The translations under genes and the position numbers were made by a program. 64,000 bases of DNA from Flavobacterium inviolabile (GTDB lineage Bacteria; Bacteroidota; Bacteroidia; Flavobacteriales; Flavobacteriaceae): positions 3,410,001-3,474,000 of the forward strand of contig NZ_CP058278.1 in the NCBI RefSeq assembly GCF_013389455.1. Direction: 5' to 3'. Below, piece by piece: positions 1 through 9,900 of the stretch (the first letter of the stretch is position 1; each line of letters begins with the position of its first letter). The notes beneath the pieces were generated by a model. The model did not search any database. It was not told the DNA's origin and saw nothing but the letters and a program-made list of their open reading frames with translations.

Positions 1-297
1 ACCAATAGTGCTGCTTTGTATATGATCACCTTTTACCATCCTGAACAGCGCAAAAACGTGGATCTGTTTTATATAGGAAGAAAGGACGGGAAAACGAAAC
101 TCAAAGACATTACATGGGCAGACATTGATAATAGCAACAGAATAATTGCTACTAAGGAAGGAAAATTATATGCTTCAAAAATAGCCGCCGACGGTTCCGT
201 TGACTACACTGATCTGGAACTATTGCATGACCTGAATTCCCTAAAACCAGGTTCAATACAAACACCATTTAATATGAAAAGTTGGGAAAACTCCTGA
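1..297 (+). CDS. C-terminal part of an unrecognised protein, cut by the left edge
   Basis: The reading frame is open from base 1 (first residues TNSAALYMITFYHPEQ) to the TGA at 295-297, so the true start lies outside the window. The visible 98 residues contain short beta-strand-like stretches such as NSNRIIATKEGKLYASKI, which could be a blade of a propeller or another all-beta domain, but I recognise no family. The gene runs convergently to the amidase gene, with 42 bases between the stops and no obvious terminator hairpin between them. The function is unknown. Confidence 0.65.
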   Translation, partial: TNSAALYMITFYHPEQRKNVDLFYIGRKDGKTKLKDITWADIDNSNRIIATKEGKLYASKIAADGSVDYTDLELLHDLNSLKPGSIQTPFNMKSWENS

Positions 298-339
298 GAA
301 CACGGTTTTTGGATCCGGCAGACTGATTTATATTTACCT

Positions 340-1326
340 TTAAAAATTCAAATAAGATCGGGTCACCCACTTTTCACCGAGGTCAGTTTTACACCAGCCG
401 TTTACTTCTTCAAAAACAAAAACTTCTTCGTCTTTTTCAATCCGGTCAATTTTAGGGAAGTTGGTACCAGGACCCGTTCTCACATTTAAAATCGTAGCAT
501 TTACGGTGGCTCTTTTCACCGCAACCGTATATCTGGCCGCAACCCAGTGGGATTGGGTATTGGATATTTTCAGCCAGCCGTCTTTTTCTTCATACACACG
601 CAAAACAGCTCCCAAAGGAATACCGGGACGATCGGCGGCTTTCGGACTTCCGGCATCCGGTTGCGTACGCACATTAAGACTGTTAGCCGTTACGTATACA
701 TATTTCCGGATAGCACTGCTGTCGGTTTTAATCGGATGGCTGCCTAGTTTTGCTCTTACTAAAGGGGCAAAATGGTTTTCAAAATCGGGTACTTTATTGC
801 CGCCAAAAAAGTTGGCTCCCGGGCACGATTTATTGTTTCCGGTTCCATTGTTCCGGACACCGTTATCAAGGCGAAACCAATGGTGATAGACTATTGTATT
901 GGAATTAACCGGAAGATTAAACCGTTTACATAAAGCCGCAGTAATCGCGATAATCGCATCCTTTTGCAGATTCGTCATCACATCGGCATTATGATCAAAG
1001 TTTCCGAAATTCTCGATACAAATCGCATTCGCATTCTGGTTTGTAATACAGGCCGGTGACTTTTCCATACTTCTGCCGGTCACAACCGTTCCGTCCGGAA
1101 AAATGGTAAAATGCTGCCCGATATCCTGCCATCCGTTTTGATTGACATGATAGTTCTTCATCGCTAATTGCCGGTCAAAATGATTGTTTCCCGTAAAATG
1201 AATATAACCGGGCACATAAGTATGATGCTGTTGAATTTTTAAAATAGTCCGTCCGACTCTCAGATTTGAAATCCAGGTTTCAAATTCTGCAACGGTCATT
1301 TTGGTAAATCCGTATTTTGCTTCCAT
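340..1326 (-). CDS. N-acetylmuramoyl-L-alanine amidase (Amidase_2/PGRP fold) with two bacterial SH3 domains
   Basis: Predicted to cut the amide bond between MurNAc and L-alanine in peptidoglycan. The N-terminal ~190 residues match the Amidase_2/PGRP fold: an early HH pair (QQHHTYVPG), the core strand GQHFTIFPDGTV, and the zinc-site signature YHHW followed by KSCPG, where the second His and the Cys are expected zinc ligands. Two SH3b domains follow, each with the LNVRTxP signature, probably for wall binding. I chose the ATG at 1326 (MEAKYGF) because the 14 upstream codons (MLIYIVLRDQ...) look like leader. No signal peptide is visible, so export would need another route. It lies downstream of the collar/DUF6603 operon on the same strand, beyond a likely terminator, so it may be its own transcription unit. 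The lytic role next to tail-fibre-like proteins recalls a phage tail tip or endolysin. Confidence 0.85.
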   Translation of the reverse strand: MEAKYGFTKMTVAEFETWISNLRVGRTILKIQQHHTYVPGYIHFTGNNHFDRQLAMKNYHVNQNGWQDIGQHFTIFPDGTVVTGRSMEKSPACITNQNANAICIENFGNFDHNADVMTNLQKDAIIAITAALCKRFNLPVNSNTIVYHHWFRLDNGVRNNGTGNNKSCPGANFFGGNKVPDFENHFAPLVRAKLGSHPIKTDSSAIRKYVYVTANSLNVRTQPDAGSPKAADRPGIPLGAVLRVYEEKDGWLKISNTQSHWVAARYTVAVKRATVNATILNVRTGPGTNFPKIDRIEKDEEVFVFEEVNGWCKTDLGEKWVTRSYLNF

Positions 1327-1445
1327 AGCACAGCTTTTTTGATCTCTTAAGACTATATAAATTAACAACTTAGCCTTTACCGGTCAATACGAAAAAATAC
1401 GTGATTTTTAGTACCCGATTATCTTTGACCAGTATGGTAACGAAG

Positions 1446-1471
1446 CAAAAATGGGGCATAATATCCCCATT
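1446..1471 (-). terminator. Rho-independent terminator after the collar-protein operon
   Basis: Read on the minus strand, a 7-bp stem AATGGGG/CCCCATT with an 8-base loop is followed by a short T run and then GCTTCG. It sits between the collar gene and the amidase gene, just past the heptamer array. It implies that most transcripts of the long operon end here. Confidence 0.55.
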
Positions 1472-1540
1472 CTTTATTCTTTATTCTTTATTCTTTACTC
1501 TTTACTCTTTACTCTTTACTCTTTACTCTTTATTCTTTAT
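1471..1540. repeat. Ten tandem heptamers, TCTTTAT/TCTTTAC
   Basis: Ten exact 7-bp units: three TCTTTAT, five TCTTTAC, then two TCTTTAT. The stop codon of the collar gene (TAA on the minus strand, 1539-1537) lies inside the last unit. The transcript therefore carries a purine-rich (GTAAAGA)n tail in its 3' untranslated region. Confidence 0.9.
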
Positions 1541-2061
1541 TCACTTCCTGCATAAATGATATAATTAATCACATAATACGGCTGCATGGTATTATGGGAT
1601 CCGTCGCCACCTTCAGTATCAACACCGTACAACTTTTTATCACCTTCATAAAGACCCGCATTCGTTTTAAATGGAAAATCGGAACCACCACTACCATCAA
1701 AACTTCTATGGTGCAATCCAAAATCACCTCCGTTTATAGTATGTCTGTGTTTTGGCATTTCACCAACCGTTAATTTGTGCTGAAACTCTCCACCTGTTTT
1801 CCCTAAAGGCCATCTTGTTGTAGCTCCAAAATTAGGAGAGGTCCCATCGGACTGCCTGCCATCATTCGAAATTCCGCCACCAATTAATGTTCTCCCTGCA
1901 AAATTAGGGGTATATCCCTTTAACAATTCTCTTAAGGTTTTATATTTTTCCGGTATTTCACTGCCATCACATTTTAACCAGCCATCCGGTATTAAAGAAT
2001 CATTAAATACAAATGGTAATATTGTTCCCAACGGAACCTGTGTAAAATCTGTAATTGTCAT
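1537..2061 (-). CDS. Phage tail-collar domain protein, no signal peptide
   Basis: A 174-aa protein of the tail-collar family (Microcystis-dependent-protein type). The collar signature is PLGTILPFVFNDSLIPDGWLKCDG near the N-terminus (PxGW.xCDG core), followed by the NFAGRTLIGGG block, GGEFQHKLTVGEMPKHRH and a C-terminal MQPYYVINYIIYAG, all in the expected order. In phages this domain forms a short receptor-facing needle. Free-standing chromosomal copies are common in Bacteroidota and have no agreed function. There is no signal peptide, unlike the second collar protein at 16832-17545. It is the last gene of the long minus-strand operon, 68 bp after the S74 fibre gene, with a heptamer array in the gap on either side. 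Confidence 0.85.
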   Translation of the reverse strand: MTITDFTQVPLGTILPFVFNDSLIPDGWLKCDGSEIPEKYKTLRELLKGYTPNFAGRTLIGGGISNDGRQSDGTSPNFGATTRWPLGKTGGEFQHKLTVGEMPKHRHTINGGDFGLHHRSFDGSGGSDFPFKTNAGLYEGDKKLYGVDTEGGDGSHNTMQPYYVINYIIYAGSE

Positions 2062-2091
2062 AGTATTATTTTTAGGTTGTTAATGGTCCTC

Positions 2092-2126
2092 TTGCTTCTT
2101 GCTTCTCGCCTCTTGCTTCTTGCCTC
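2092..2126. repeat. Five tandem heptamers, TTGCTTC type
   Basis: Units read TTGCTTC, TTGCTTC, TCGCCTC, TTGCTTC, TTGCCTC, with a partial unit just upstream. They fill the 68-bp gap between the S74 fibre gene and the collar gene. The unit length matches the array at 1471-1540 but the sequence differs. Confidence 0.85.
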
Positions 2127-2129
2127 TTA

Positions 2130-3023
2130 TTATCTTACAGTTTCGTTTTCCGCGACTGCCGGTAATAGCAACTGCTCTATTGCTTTAAGGCGATCGTTTG
2201 TTTTTAGCTGTTCTTTTTCCAGTTTGCTTACCGTTTGAACCAGATTGGTATTCTTATTTTCCAGCATTTCGATACGCTTTAATAATGCCTGGGTAGCACT
2301 TACATTGAGCATCGCAATCGCTTCGTAATCCACAGAATGAAAATCATGAACTTCTTTTCCGTACACAAAAACACTTCCCTCTTTGGTACAATTAACACGG
2401 ATTCCCTCTCTGTTAATCGCTAAAATATCGGTTAGTATTGCATCTCCGCTAAAAACCAGTTTGATTTTATCACCAACCGCAAGGTCTTTTGTGTTGACCG
2501 GTATCCATCCGTTTTGAATGGTACTTAACTGATAAATATTCGGAATAATCTCGGTCTGTTTAGTAGCCACTGCCAGCGGATATACTTGTTCCACCTGCTG
2601 AGCAATCACTTTTTTATATAGCTGATTCCCTCTTTGTACCGAATCGATCATTTTATAATCCGTGATAACAATCTTTGAAAGAATATCAAGGTCATTGGCA
2701 TTGTTGCTCACACCCAATATCTTTTTGATACGCGCGTCTGAAACCACATTAAACTGTTGCGCGGTTACACCGTCTGTCGCATATATCGAATTTTTCACAG
2801 TCCCCGAGTCCATAACTTTGGAACTTCTGTAACCGTAAACAAAAATCCCGCCCATATTAGAGCTTTGTTCTCCGGAAACGACCAATCTGGCTTGTGTGGG
2901 CGTAGATGTGCCGATACCAACGTTTCCATTCGGAAGAATTTTCATAGCATCTGTACTTTGTGCATATAATGGATTCGAAAGGATAAAGAGTAGGATTCCT
3001 AATAACCGATAATTTTTTTTCAT
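2130..3023 (-). CDS. Secreted tail-fibre-like protein with C-terminal S74 intramolecular chaperone domain
   Basis: The protein starts with a signal peptide (MKKNYRLLGILLFILSNPLYAQ), then the motif DAMKILPNGNVGIGTSTP, which is shared with the N-terminus of the collar protein at 16832-17545 and is frequent in Bacteroidota fibre proteins. A central segment carries SDARIKKILGV, the entry of the peptidase S74 / endosialidase-type intramolecular chaperone, which in phage fibres drives trimerisation and then cleaves itself off. The C-terminus is a predicted coiled coil (ATQALLKRIEMLENKNTNLVQTV...), normal for this family. At 297 aa it is short, so the fibre shaft is almost absent. The operon position suggests it forms a trimeric surface fibre with the collar proteins; the target is unknown. 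Confidence 0.82.
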   Translation of the reverse strand: MKKNYRLLGILLFILSNPLYAQSTDAMKILPNGNVGIGTSTPTQARLVVSGEQSSNMGGIFVYGYRSSKVMDSGTVKNSIYATDGVTAQQFNVVSDARIKKILGVSNNANDLDILSKIVITDYKMIDSVQRGNQLYKKVIAQQVEQVYPLAVATKQTEIIPNIYQLSTIQNGWIPVNTKDLAVGDKIKLVFSGDAILTDILAINREGIRVNCTKEGSVFVYGKEVHDFHSVDYEAIAMLNVSATQALLKRIEMLENKNTNLVQTVSKLEKEQLKTNDRLKAIEQLLLPAVAENETVR

Positions 3024-3052
3024 GGTAGGTATATATTTAGATAAGCGTTGTA

Positions 3053-5095
3053 TTAATTAGCTGTTTTACAATTGAGTTGTGCTCCTTTGGTCACGGTAAA
3101 TCCCGGTTTAAAAGAAATACTTCCGCCGGAATTAAGAATGGTATTTACAGAAGGTGCCACCGTAATGCCTTCGACCGTAATGCTATTCGTGGCACGATAA
3201 ACGGTATTCGTTTTTAAATCCGTCTGACTGATAACGATATCGTTTGCAGCAACTTTAGCCGCGGTAACCGCTATCAGATTCGTAGCCGTAACCGTATAAA
3301 GCGTTCCGTCCGGAGCCAGGACTATATTTTTCTTTGTATTGCCAATAGCCGTATCGACAGCTACTGCAAAGGCATTCGGGTTTTCTGTATCGTTTTGAAA
3401 TCCCAGTATCTTTTTTGGCGTACGGTAAGGATCTGTCGCATAAATATGGGACGAGGCATTTGTCAGCAATACCGAAGCATTATCCAAAGCTGCCGATTTT
3501 TCGAAAACCTCAGCTTTATTCAAATCCGCATTATACTTTGCTAATTTTGAGTTGAAAACAAAAAAGACATTCGATCCGGCATCAACTACCGGCTGGGAAA
3601 TCCCTGTATTGACGGAACTTCCGGATGCTATAAACTGCGTTTGGGCAATACCGCCTTTATCGTCAATATCAAATACAAAGAGTTTGTTACCGTTGTCAAA
3701 ACCATTAAGCACAAAAACTTTAGCATTATCCCGGACAACCGGTGCCGGAATATAAAAATTAGTATCGTTCTGATACCCGTCCAAAACATAATCGGATGTG
3801 GCTGTTATACTTCCGTCCATATTATCCAGTACGACCAGGCGGCTCTTTTTTTGCTGGGTATCGACCGCTATAAAAAACGCTTTGCTTTCATCCGGACTTA
3901 AAGAAACCGGACCGTTAATTTCATTGGTCTTCGGTTCGTATTTCCAACGTATTTTGCATTGCGGATAAGCCGAAAGCGCAACAATACCGGTATCCGATGG
4001 CAGGTAAAGCGTCCCGTCATATCCTATAGCCGCATTATTGTTGATCGTTGTGAGCTGTTTGTTCGTAATCTCCGAAAGGGATTTACTGAACAGTGTATTT
4101 CCGGCATTGTTTAAATCCAATATGCTCAGTTTTCCGGATTTGGAAATATAATATAAACGCCCCTGTTCATCAATCAATGGCCATGATTTTGCCACATCGT
4201 CAACTCCTTGCTGCCATAAAACATTTCCTTTCGAATCCAGTTGCTTTACATAAAAAACAGCCGATGTTCCCGAAGTTGCCTGTGTAAACACTACCGGTAG
4301 ATTTTTATAGATTGCAAGAGCTCCGGTAGGACCGATTTCCTGTAGATACCCGCCACCATAAGGAAGTGTACGGATTTGCGCTTCCTGAACAACAGCATTG
4401 CTCTTCCAGTTTAGCAAACTATTGTGCTGTGCATTTCCAAAAGGCTGTGCCCAGTCTTCCCGAAACGGATACGGATCAATTTCGTAAGACACCAGTAATT
4501 TCGGTTTTTTGGAAAAATTGAAAGGCGTTTCGGCTGTTATGGAAGAGAAAAACCGGGTATCCTGCCCTTTTTCCGGCGATCGTGTTGCCAGGGATAAAAT
4601 ACCGTCCGGCAGAAAATCCGTAACCGGTTTAAGGGCACCCGGCAATTTGAGTTTCATCGTTATGGCTGTTGTGCTCTTCCGGATCTCGGCGCGACCTATC
4701 GGTCCTTCTGTATTATTTTTTAAAATGGCCCAGCTTAATTTCGGGTCGGTTAAACCCGTTTCACTTCCGGTCCATTCGTTTGTACCTCGTAAAGCCGTTA
4801 TCAGCTGCACCAAAAAATCAGACATATTAACATTCGGCCTGTTGTATAATTTCAGATTCAAGGTTTCAATCTTTGCGCTAGCCGGCAAATTTCTAAAGTC
4901 GAATTTAAAAAATGACTTATTGGTTTCGTTTCCTTTGTCATCTGCCGCAACCCGTAAATCGCCATTACTTTCCGCCGGTACTGCCTTATCAATTTCCGGC
5001 AATAAAGCGGTATACCTGGATTGCGCAAACAGTGCCTGCGATTTCGTTAGCAGTAACAGCAACAAAAGCACGTAGCTATACCCTATTTTATTCAT
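3053..5095 (-). CDS. Secreted DNRLRE-type/beta-propeller protein
   Basis: A 680-aa protein with a signal peptide (MNKIGYSYVLLLLLLLTKSQALFAQ). Residues ~30-210 resemble a DNRLRE/CBM96-like jelly roll: a KSFFKFDFRNLPASAKI strand, LNLKLYN, and a closing KPKLLVSYE. The middle, to ~residue 590, has PQQ/WD-like propeller blades (GNVLWQQGV, DEQGRLYYISKSGKLSILDL, GYDGTLYLPSDTGIVAL, APDGTLYTVTATNLIAV). The C-terminus ends in a short beta-stack, ILNSGGSISFKPGFTV, often seen at the end of surface adhesins in this phylum. It has no clear T9SS sorting domain. It follows the kelch-like gene by 23 bp. A carbohydrate-binding or adhesive role is inferred only from fold type. Confidence 0.65.
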   Translation of the reverse strand: MNKIGYSYVLLLLLLLTKSQALFAQSRYTALLPEIDKAVPAESNGDLRVAADDKGNETNKSFFKFDFRNLPASAKIETLNLKLYNRPNVNMSDFLVQLITALRGTNEWTGSETGLTDPKLSWAILKNNTEGPIGRAEIRKSTTAITMKLKLPGALKPVTDFLPDGILSLATRSPEKGQDTRFFSSITAETPFNFSKKPKLLVSYEIDPYPFREDWAQPFGNAQHNSLLNWKSNAVVQEAQIRTLPYGGGYLQEIGPTGALAIYKNLPVVFTQATSGTSAVFYVKQLDSKGNVLWQQGVDDVAKSWPLIDEQGRLYYISKSGKLSILDLNNAGNTLFSKSLSEITNKQLTTINNNAAIGYDGTLYLPSDTGIVALSAYPQCKIRWKYEPKTNEINGPVSLSPDESKAFFIAVDTQQKKSRLVVLDNMDGSITATSDYVLDGYQNDTNFYIPAPVVRDNAKVFVLNGFDNGNKLFVFDIDDKGGIAQTQFIASGSSVNTGISQPVVDAGSNVFFVFNSKLAKYNADLNKAEVFEKSAALDNASVLLTNASSHIYATDPYRTPKKILGFQNDTENPNAFAVAVDTAIGNTKKNIVLAPDGTLYTVTATNLIAVTAAKVAANDIVISQTDLKTNTVYRATNSITVEGITVAPSVNTILNSGGSISFKPGFTVTKGAQLNCKTAN

Positions 5096-5118
5096 AATCG
5101 TTCTTTTAAGTTGGTAAA

Positions 5119-6915
5119 CTATGTTAAAATTAAAGTCTGACCCGTTGCTACCGGTACCCAGTAAAACAAGTCAGAATAGGTAATCCCCAGATCACCTTCG
5201 TTGGTAAAGACCATATACCATAAACAGCCTTTAAAAAAGCCTGTTACAATCTTGGACTGTTTTGTTGTCGCAAAACTGTCCACACCGGCAGCCGTATCCA
5301 TCTGATTGCTGCCATATTTACCATTGTTTAAGGTTACTCTGTAAAAATATTTCTTCTTGTTTTCCTGTTCCTGATAACCTCCCAATAAAAAAATTCCCGT
5401 GCTGTCTATCGTATCCTTACCTAAAAAGGACAAACCGGAAGACAAATACGAATTATTATTGATGGTCAATGGTGTGATCAAAGTCCAGTTATTTTTGTCC
5501 CATTTCCAGATATCCGGGGTTTCCGTCCCGCCTATTTCGGAAAAACCACCGCCCATCCATAAGACTTTTTTACTTCCGTTGGCATCCAGTTCAGTGGCAA
5601 CACCACTAAGACATCTTGATTTCCACGGCATTTTTACAGGACTGGTTTTGTCCGGATTTACATTTCCGTTTGTGCCGATGTTGTCCCATACTTTACCATC
5701 ACCCGATACCCAGATATCGTTTAACGCAGCGCCCCATTCGTCCACACCACCCATCAGCCAGATTTTATCCTGATCACCATGAGGGAAAATCGCACAGGAA
5801 TGCCCCGTACGGGAAGCCCACGGTCGATTTTCGACAACCATTACTCTGGAACCGGTTTCGGCATCCATATTAACAATGGCAACGGCATTACCGGACTCCA
5901 TCGGTTTAATATAGCTGCCGCCGATAAAAAACAGGCGTCCGTATAATTCTCCCGCACTTTTCATGTGCAATAAAGGAGCCGTAGCAAAAGGTTTCAGTTT
6001 GTTTTTCTCCTCATCGGAAAGGGTTATTCTATGCCAGTTCTCCGAAAAACCTTCATTCGTATTCGTATAGCCGATATGATCGATCTGCGTTTTTTTATTT
6101 TCGGTTTTCAACATTACACTATACAGATAGGATGCATCCTGAGCCGCACAAAAATTGCCTATTTTATAGGCCGCAAACGCTCCGGTCGGGTTCGCATTGG
6201 AATATAATTTTGATTCCCCTAACGCCCGGACCAATATCGTTTTGGTGATGGAAACAGTCCCCTTCTGTACTTCTAAGGTATACGAATGATCCCCGTTAGC
6301 AATATTGGCTATGGTATGGTAATCCGTTTCGGCAGTACCTCGTTTTAATTCTTCCAGACCTTCCCTTAAAATATACTGGGAACCTTTAACATTCCAGGAT
6401 AAAGTAACCGGTGCGTTGCGCTGTACCACGGTTTTATCCGATTCAAACCCGTTAATTTCCGGTTTGGCCTCTTCTGCGATCACTGTAAAAGGAAGTGATA
6501 CCAGCGGTTTCGGATCGGTGGTAACGTTTTTATCTTTAAAGCTTAGTTGTAAAGTCGCCGATGGTGTCGTAACCGTACATTTTACCGCTCTTATTTTTAC
6601 GATCAGATAGGTATAGGCATCGCTATAATCTCTCGGAAAGTTATAGGTCCGTTTGCCCAGGTTATTGTTATCGTATAAAAACTCACAGATTTTCACGGGA
6701 AAAGTCGTTGTTTTATTTCCGTCGTCCGTTTTGGCCCATAGCTCACAACTCAGCTTTTTTAAATCGGCTGCCGCGACCAGTGTATCCAAATTTTCAACCG
6801 TAAAAACCCCCATCAGTAAGATGGCTTTTTTTTCCTCCTGAGCGATCATTATATCCAACGCCAGCGCTTCCCCATTCGTGACCGAATTACTGCTGCCTGT
6901 AGTTACATATCCCAT
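5119..6915 (-). CDS. Kelch-like beta-propeller protein with an Ig-like domain, no signal peptide
   Basis: 598 aa. Residues ~1-150 are an all-beta domain of unknown type (YVTTGSSNSVTNGEALALDIM...). Residues ~150-230 look like an Ig-like module found in prokaryotic surface proteins (PEINGFESDKTVVQRNAPVTLSWNV... ending TKTILVRA). Residues ~240-598 carry kelch-like blades with repeated GG-hydrophobic patterns: RLFFIGGSY, DKIWLMGGVDEWG, KKVLWMGGGFSE, GIFLLGGYQEQ. No signal peptide or sorting domain is present even though the fold is typical of secreted proteins. The neighbours upstream (1185, 732 and 1107 aa) also lack signals, which argues for shared handling. It lies 10 bp after the 1185-aa gene. 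A lectin-like or assembly-scaffold role is possible. Confidence 0.65.
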   Translation of the reverse strand: MGYVTTGSSNSVTNGEALALDIMIAQEEKKAILLMGVFTVENLDTLVAAADLKKLSCELWAKTDDGNKTTTFPVKICEFLYDNNNLGKRTYNFPRDYSDAYTYLIVKIRAVKCTVTTPSATLQLSFKDKNVTTDPKPLVSLPFTVIAEEAKPEINGFESDKTVVQRNAPVTLSWNVKGSQYILREGLEELKRGTAETDYHTIANIANGDHSYTLEVQKGTVSITKTILVRALGESKLYSNANPTGAFAAYKIGNFCAAQDASYLYSVMLKTENKKTQIDHIGYTNTNEGFSENWHRITLSDEEKNKLKPFATAPLLHMKSAGELYGRLFFIGGSYIKPMESGNAVAIVNMDAETGSRVMVVENRPWASRTGHSCAIFPHGDQDKIWLMGGVDEWGAALNDIWVSGDGKVWDNIGTNGNVNPDKTSPVKMPWKSRCLSGVATELDANGSKKVLWMGGGFSEIGGTETPDIWKWDKNNWTLITPLTINNNSYLSSGLSFLGKDTIDSTGIFLLGGYQEQENKKKYFYRVTLNNGKYGSNQMDTAAGVDSFATTKQSKIVTGFFKGCLWYMVFTNEGDLGITYSDLFYWVPVATGQTLILT

Positions 6916-6925
6916 ATTTTATGTT

Positions 6926-9900
6926 TTAATTATTCGTTTTTAAATTGCTTAGCCGCAGCCATCCTTCGTAAACCTGTTGTTTTTTAAAACCGGAAACCTG
7001 CTTGTTTTTTCCTTCGGCCAAAGCTTCATCATTCTGCCAGGTTATCACATCCGACTTATGGGTCCATTTCCAGTTGGCATTAATCCCGGCCGGTATCGGA
7101 ATATCGGGAGCCACTTTTTCGGCTATAAAAGGGGCTACCCGGAAACCAATGTCCAGTTGCGATAACAAACGCTCCGAATTATGGTTAAATAATGCCACAA
7201 ACTTTGTGGGCAGAATCCCGGTTGCCAAATGTACCCCGGCCGAAGGATACAGCAGTAAAGTTGCTTTTACCGGCTCCTGATTCAGGTTTATTTTTAATGT
7301 TGTATTCTTTGTGAAAAAGGAATCCGAATCGCTGAAATTAAATTCCGGTGCATTCGCAACAGTGTGAAATACATCCGCTTCCGCATCGGTAAAATAACCG
7401 ATCACGCCATTCTTTTCCATATCGTAATCCCCTATTGTAAGCGGGAATTTGACGGTTTCTATATTCCCGGTATCTTCTTTCCCGGATTGACTCCAACGCT
7501 GGTCATAGTACGGAAGTCCCAACGATTCCAAACCTACCGAACAACGCACTAAAGCCAAAGGCTGCCCGTATAACAAGGCCGATGTTGTATTCTGCAAGGC
7601 CGCATTCCCGATGGCATGCATGCTCACTTTATAGGCCAGGTCCATAATGCCCGAAACCCTGCTCCCGCTATTGAGAACCTCCAGCAGTTTTTTCAGCTGC
7701 GGATTTGCAGTGAGTTCCGGTATTCCATTTCCACCCGGAAAAGGTTGTTTAATTAATTTAAGTCCTTTATTTCCGGTAAGATCCGATGCTATTTGCAGGA
7801 CAACCACTTCATTGCCGTCCCCGTCATAAACCAGGATACTATTATCCAGATAATTGGGAACGAGCCATCCCAAAACCGGACTGTCCATTTTTCCGGTATC
7901 CTGATAAATAATACTGTCACTCGTGTTTAACCAATTGAACTGCAAACGGGAAGGCTGAATGATCCTTGGCGGTAACGGAATGATCATATCCGATTCTTTT
8001 TCACTACCTTGTAGCGTAGCCGAACAGGTTATATCTGTACTATTCGTATCGTTTTCGACGATTACTTTTTTTACCTGACCGAAAGCATCCACTATCGAAA
8101 GGTTTTTTATTTTCAGTGCTCCCGAACGCAACGGATTAAAAACAGCAGCATCCGTTCCGTTTATATTCCCGGGATCGCAACCCAGCTTATAGCCGTCTTC
8201 CCCGATCACATTTAACTCGTTCCGGTCAAGCTGATATTCCGTATTAAAATTATAATCCGGATCACTGCTATACTGAAAGGGCGGTAACTGAATATCGGTT
8301 CGCTGCATCAGTAAATTTTTATGCAAACCACCTAATGCCTGTGCAATGAGATTTAATTCTCCGTATTTATCCACAATAGCTTCCGGAACCGTCTTTTTCA
8401 GGTTCGCAAAAACCGAATTGGAAAACGGACTTATGCCGCTAATCGCAACAGGCGCTCCCTGCTCTTTCGCAGCTTGTTTTTTAAAATACAGCCCTTCTTC
8501 CAGTTTCCATTTTGCTGTATCTTCCACAAGGTCCAGATCCTTTATATCCGGATTATTGGACGTATAAACAATATCCCAGACCATAAACAACGGTGTCCAT
8601 GCCTGTTCCCATCGGATAATGGCAAAACGTTCGTGTGCCTTTTCTTTTTCCCTGTAATCCGGTTTATCCTGTACGGCTGTTACTTGTTGGCTAAAAGCCC
8701 TGATAACCGCACTGGTTTTGTCTTTTCCTTCTGCCAGTTGTGCTTCAATATAGGCTTGCAGCGCGATATCCAGCGAAAGCGAATGATCCAGTAAAAGTGT
8801 TTCAGACACCAATGTTTTTATAGCGGCAAAAGGCAATTTGGGATGCTGCAATGCATTTACTCCCGGAACGTTAATTAGGGCAGCCGGTATCGTTACCGGA
8901 ATGCTGGTATCGTTATAAGGAACGTTCAGATAAAGCTTCGTAAGCAACTGGCCTTCCAGTCTGCAGTTGATTTCTTTATCGGTGGCCTGAAAAGTCGGTT
9001 TTTCGGTATTTCCGATACCCGATCCGCAAAACAGCAAAACGGGATCATTAGGCTCCCAAAAACGGTCTTCCAGAGTTTCCTTTAGTTCAAATTCCGGATT
9101 TGTTGCTGCGAATTCTTTATATTGTCTTAAGCCCGAAACAAGATGCTGGATTTCCCGGTCCAGTACATCTGCTTCCACTTTTTTACTGACAAGCAAATCC
9201 AGTATAATTTCCCTGGAGGCATTGTAATCAAAGTTGGGAACCGTATAATCATTTACCGTTTTATAAGCCTGTTTGTACCACAGGAAATAGTATTCCTGTT
9301 GCAGGCTTACTATCTCCTGTTTGATTTTATTACAGCTAATCTGAGTTGTGTTCAGTTCATTCAGTTCTTGTAGAACAGCCCTGTTTTCAGGGAAGTGCGG
9401 TCTGTCGTCCTGCTTGTTTTCCAATGCCGAATCGGCCGCTTCAACCCGGGTGATTTCCCAGACTGAGCTCCTGTTTTTAGGCGTAAAGCCTCTTTTATGA
9501 ATTTCTGTCTGAATGGATTTCAGGCCCGGTTCATTTTTGCTGTCTTCCAGAAACTGGTATTGCAGGGCATTTAACAGGGTTTCCACGCCCGGTTTTTCAA
9601 TCGCACTGCTTTTGATAATCTGAGCACTTAACGATTCAATAGCCGTATTGCCGGCATAAACCTGTACCGCTCCGTCCGGAACGCCGCTTTTTAACGCGCT
9701 GTCCCACTGAATACTATGGATGGACGCATGCAGTAAACAGGATTCCGGATAGGTTTCCTGATCGCATTTCCATTGTTGTTTAAACCAATCCTGTGTTCTT
9801 TTTTGACGGATCTGTTCGCTTGTTGCCTTTGCCTCGTCAAAATCGAATGGTGCCAGCGGATCGGTGGCAGGATCATTATACCAACCGGTAACCACATACG

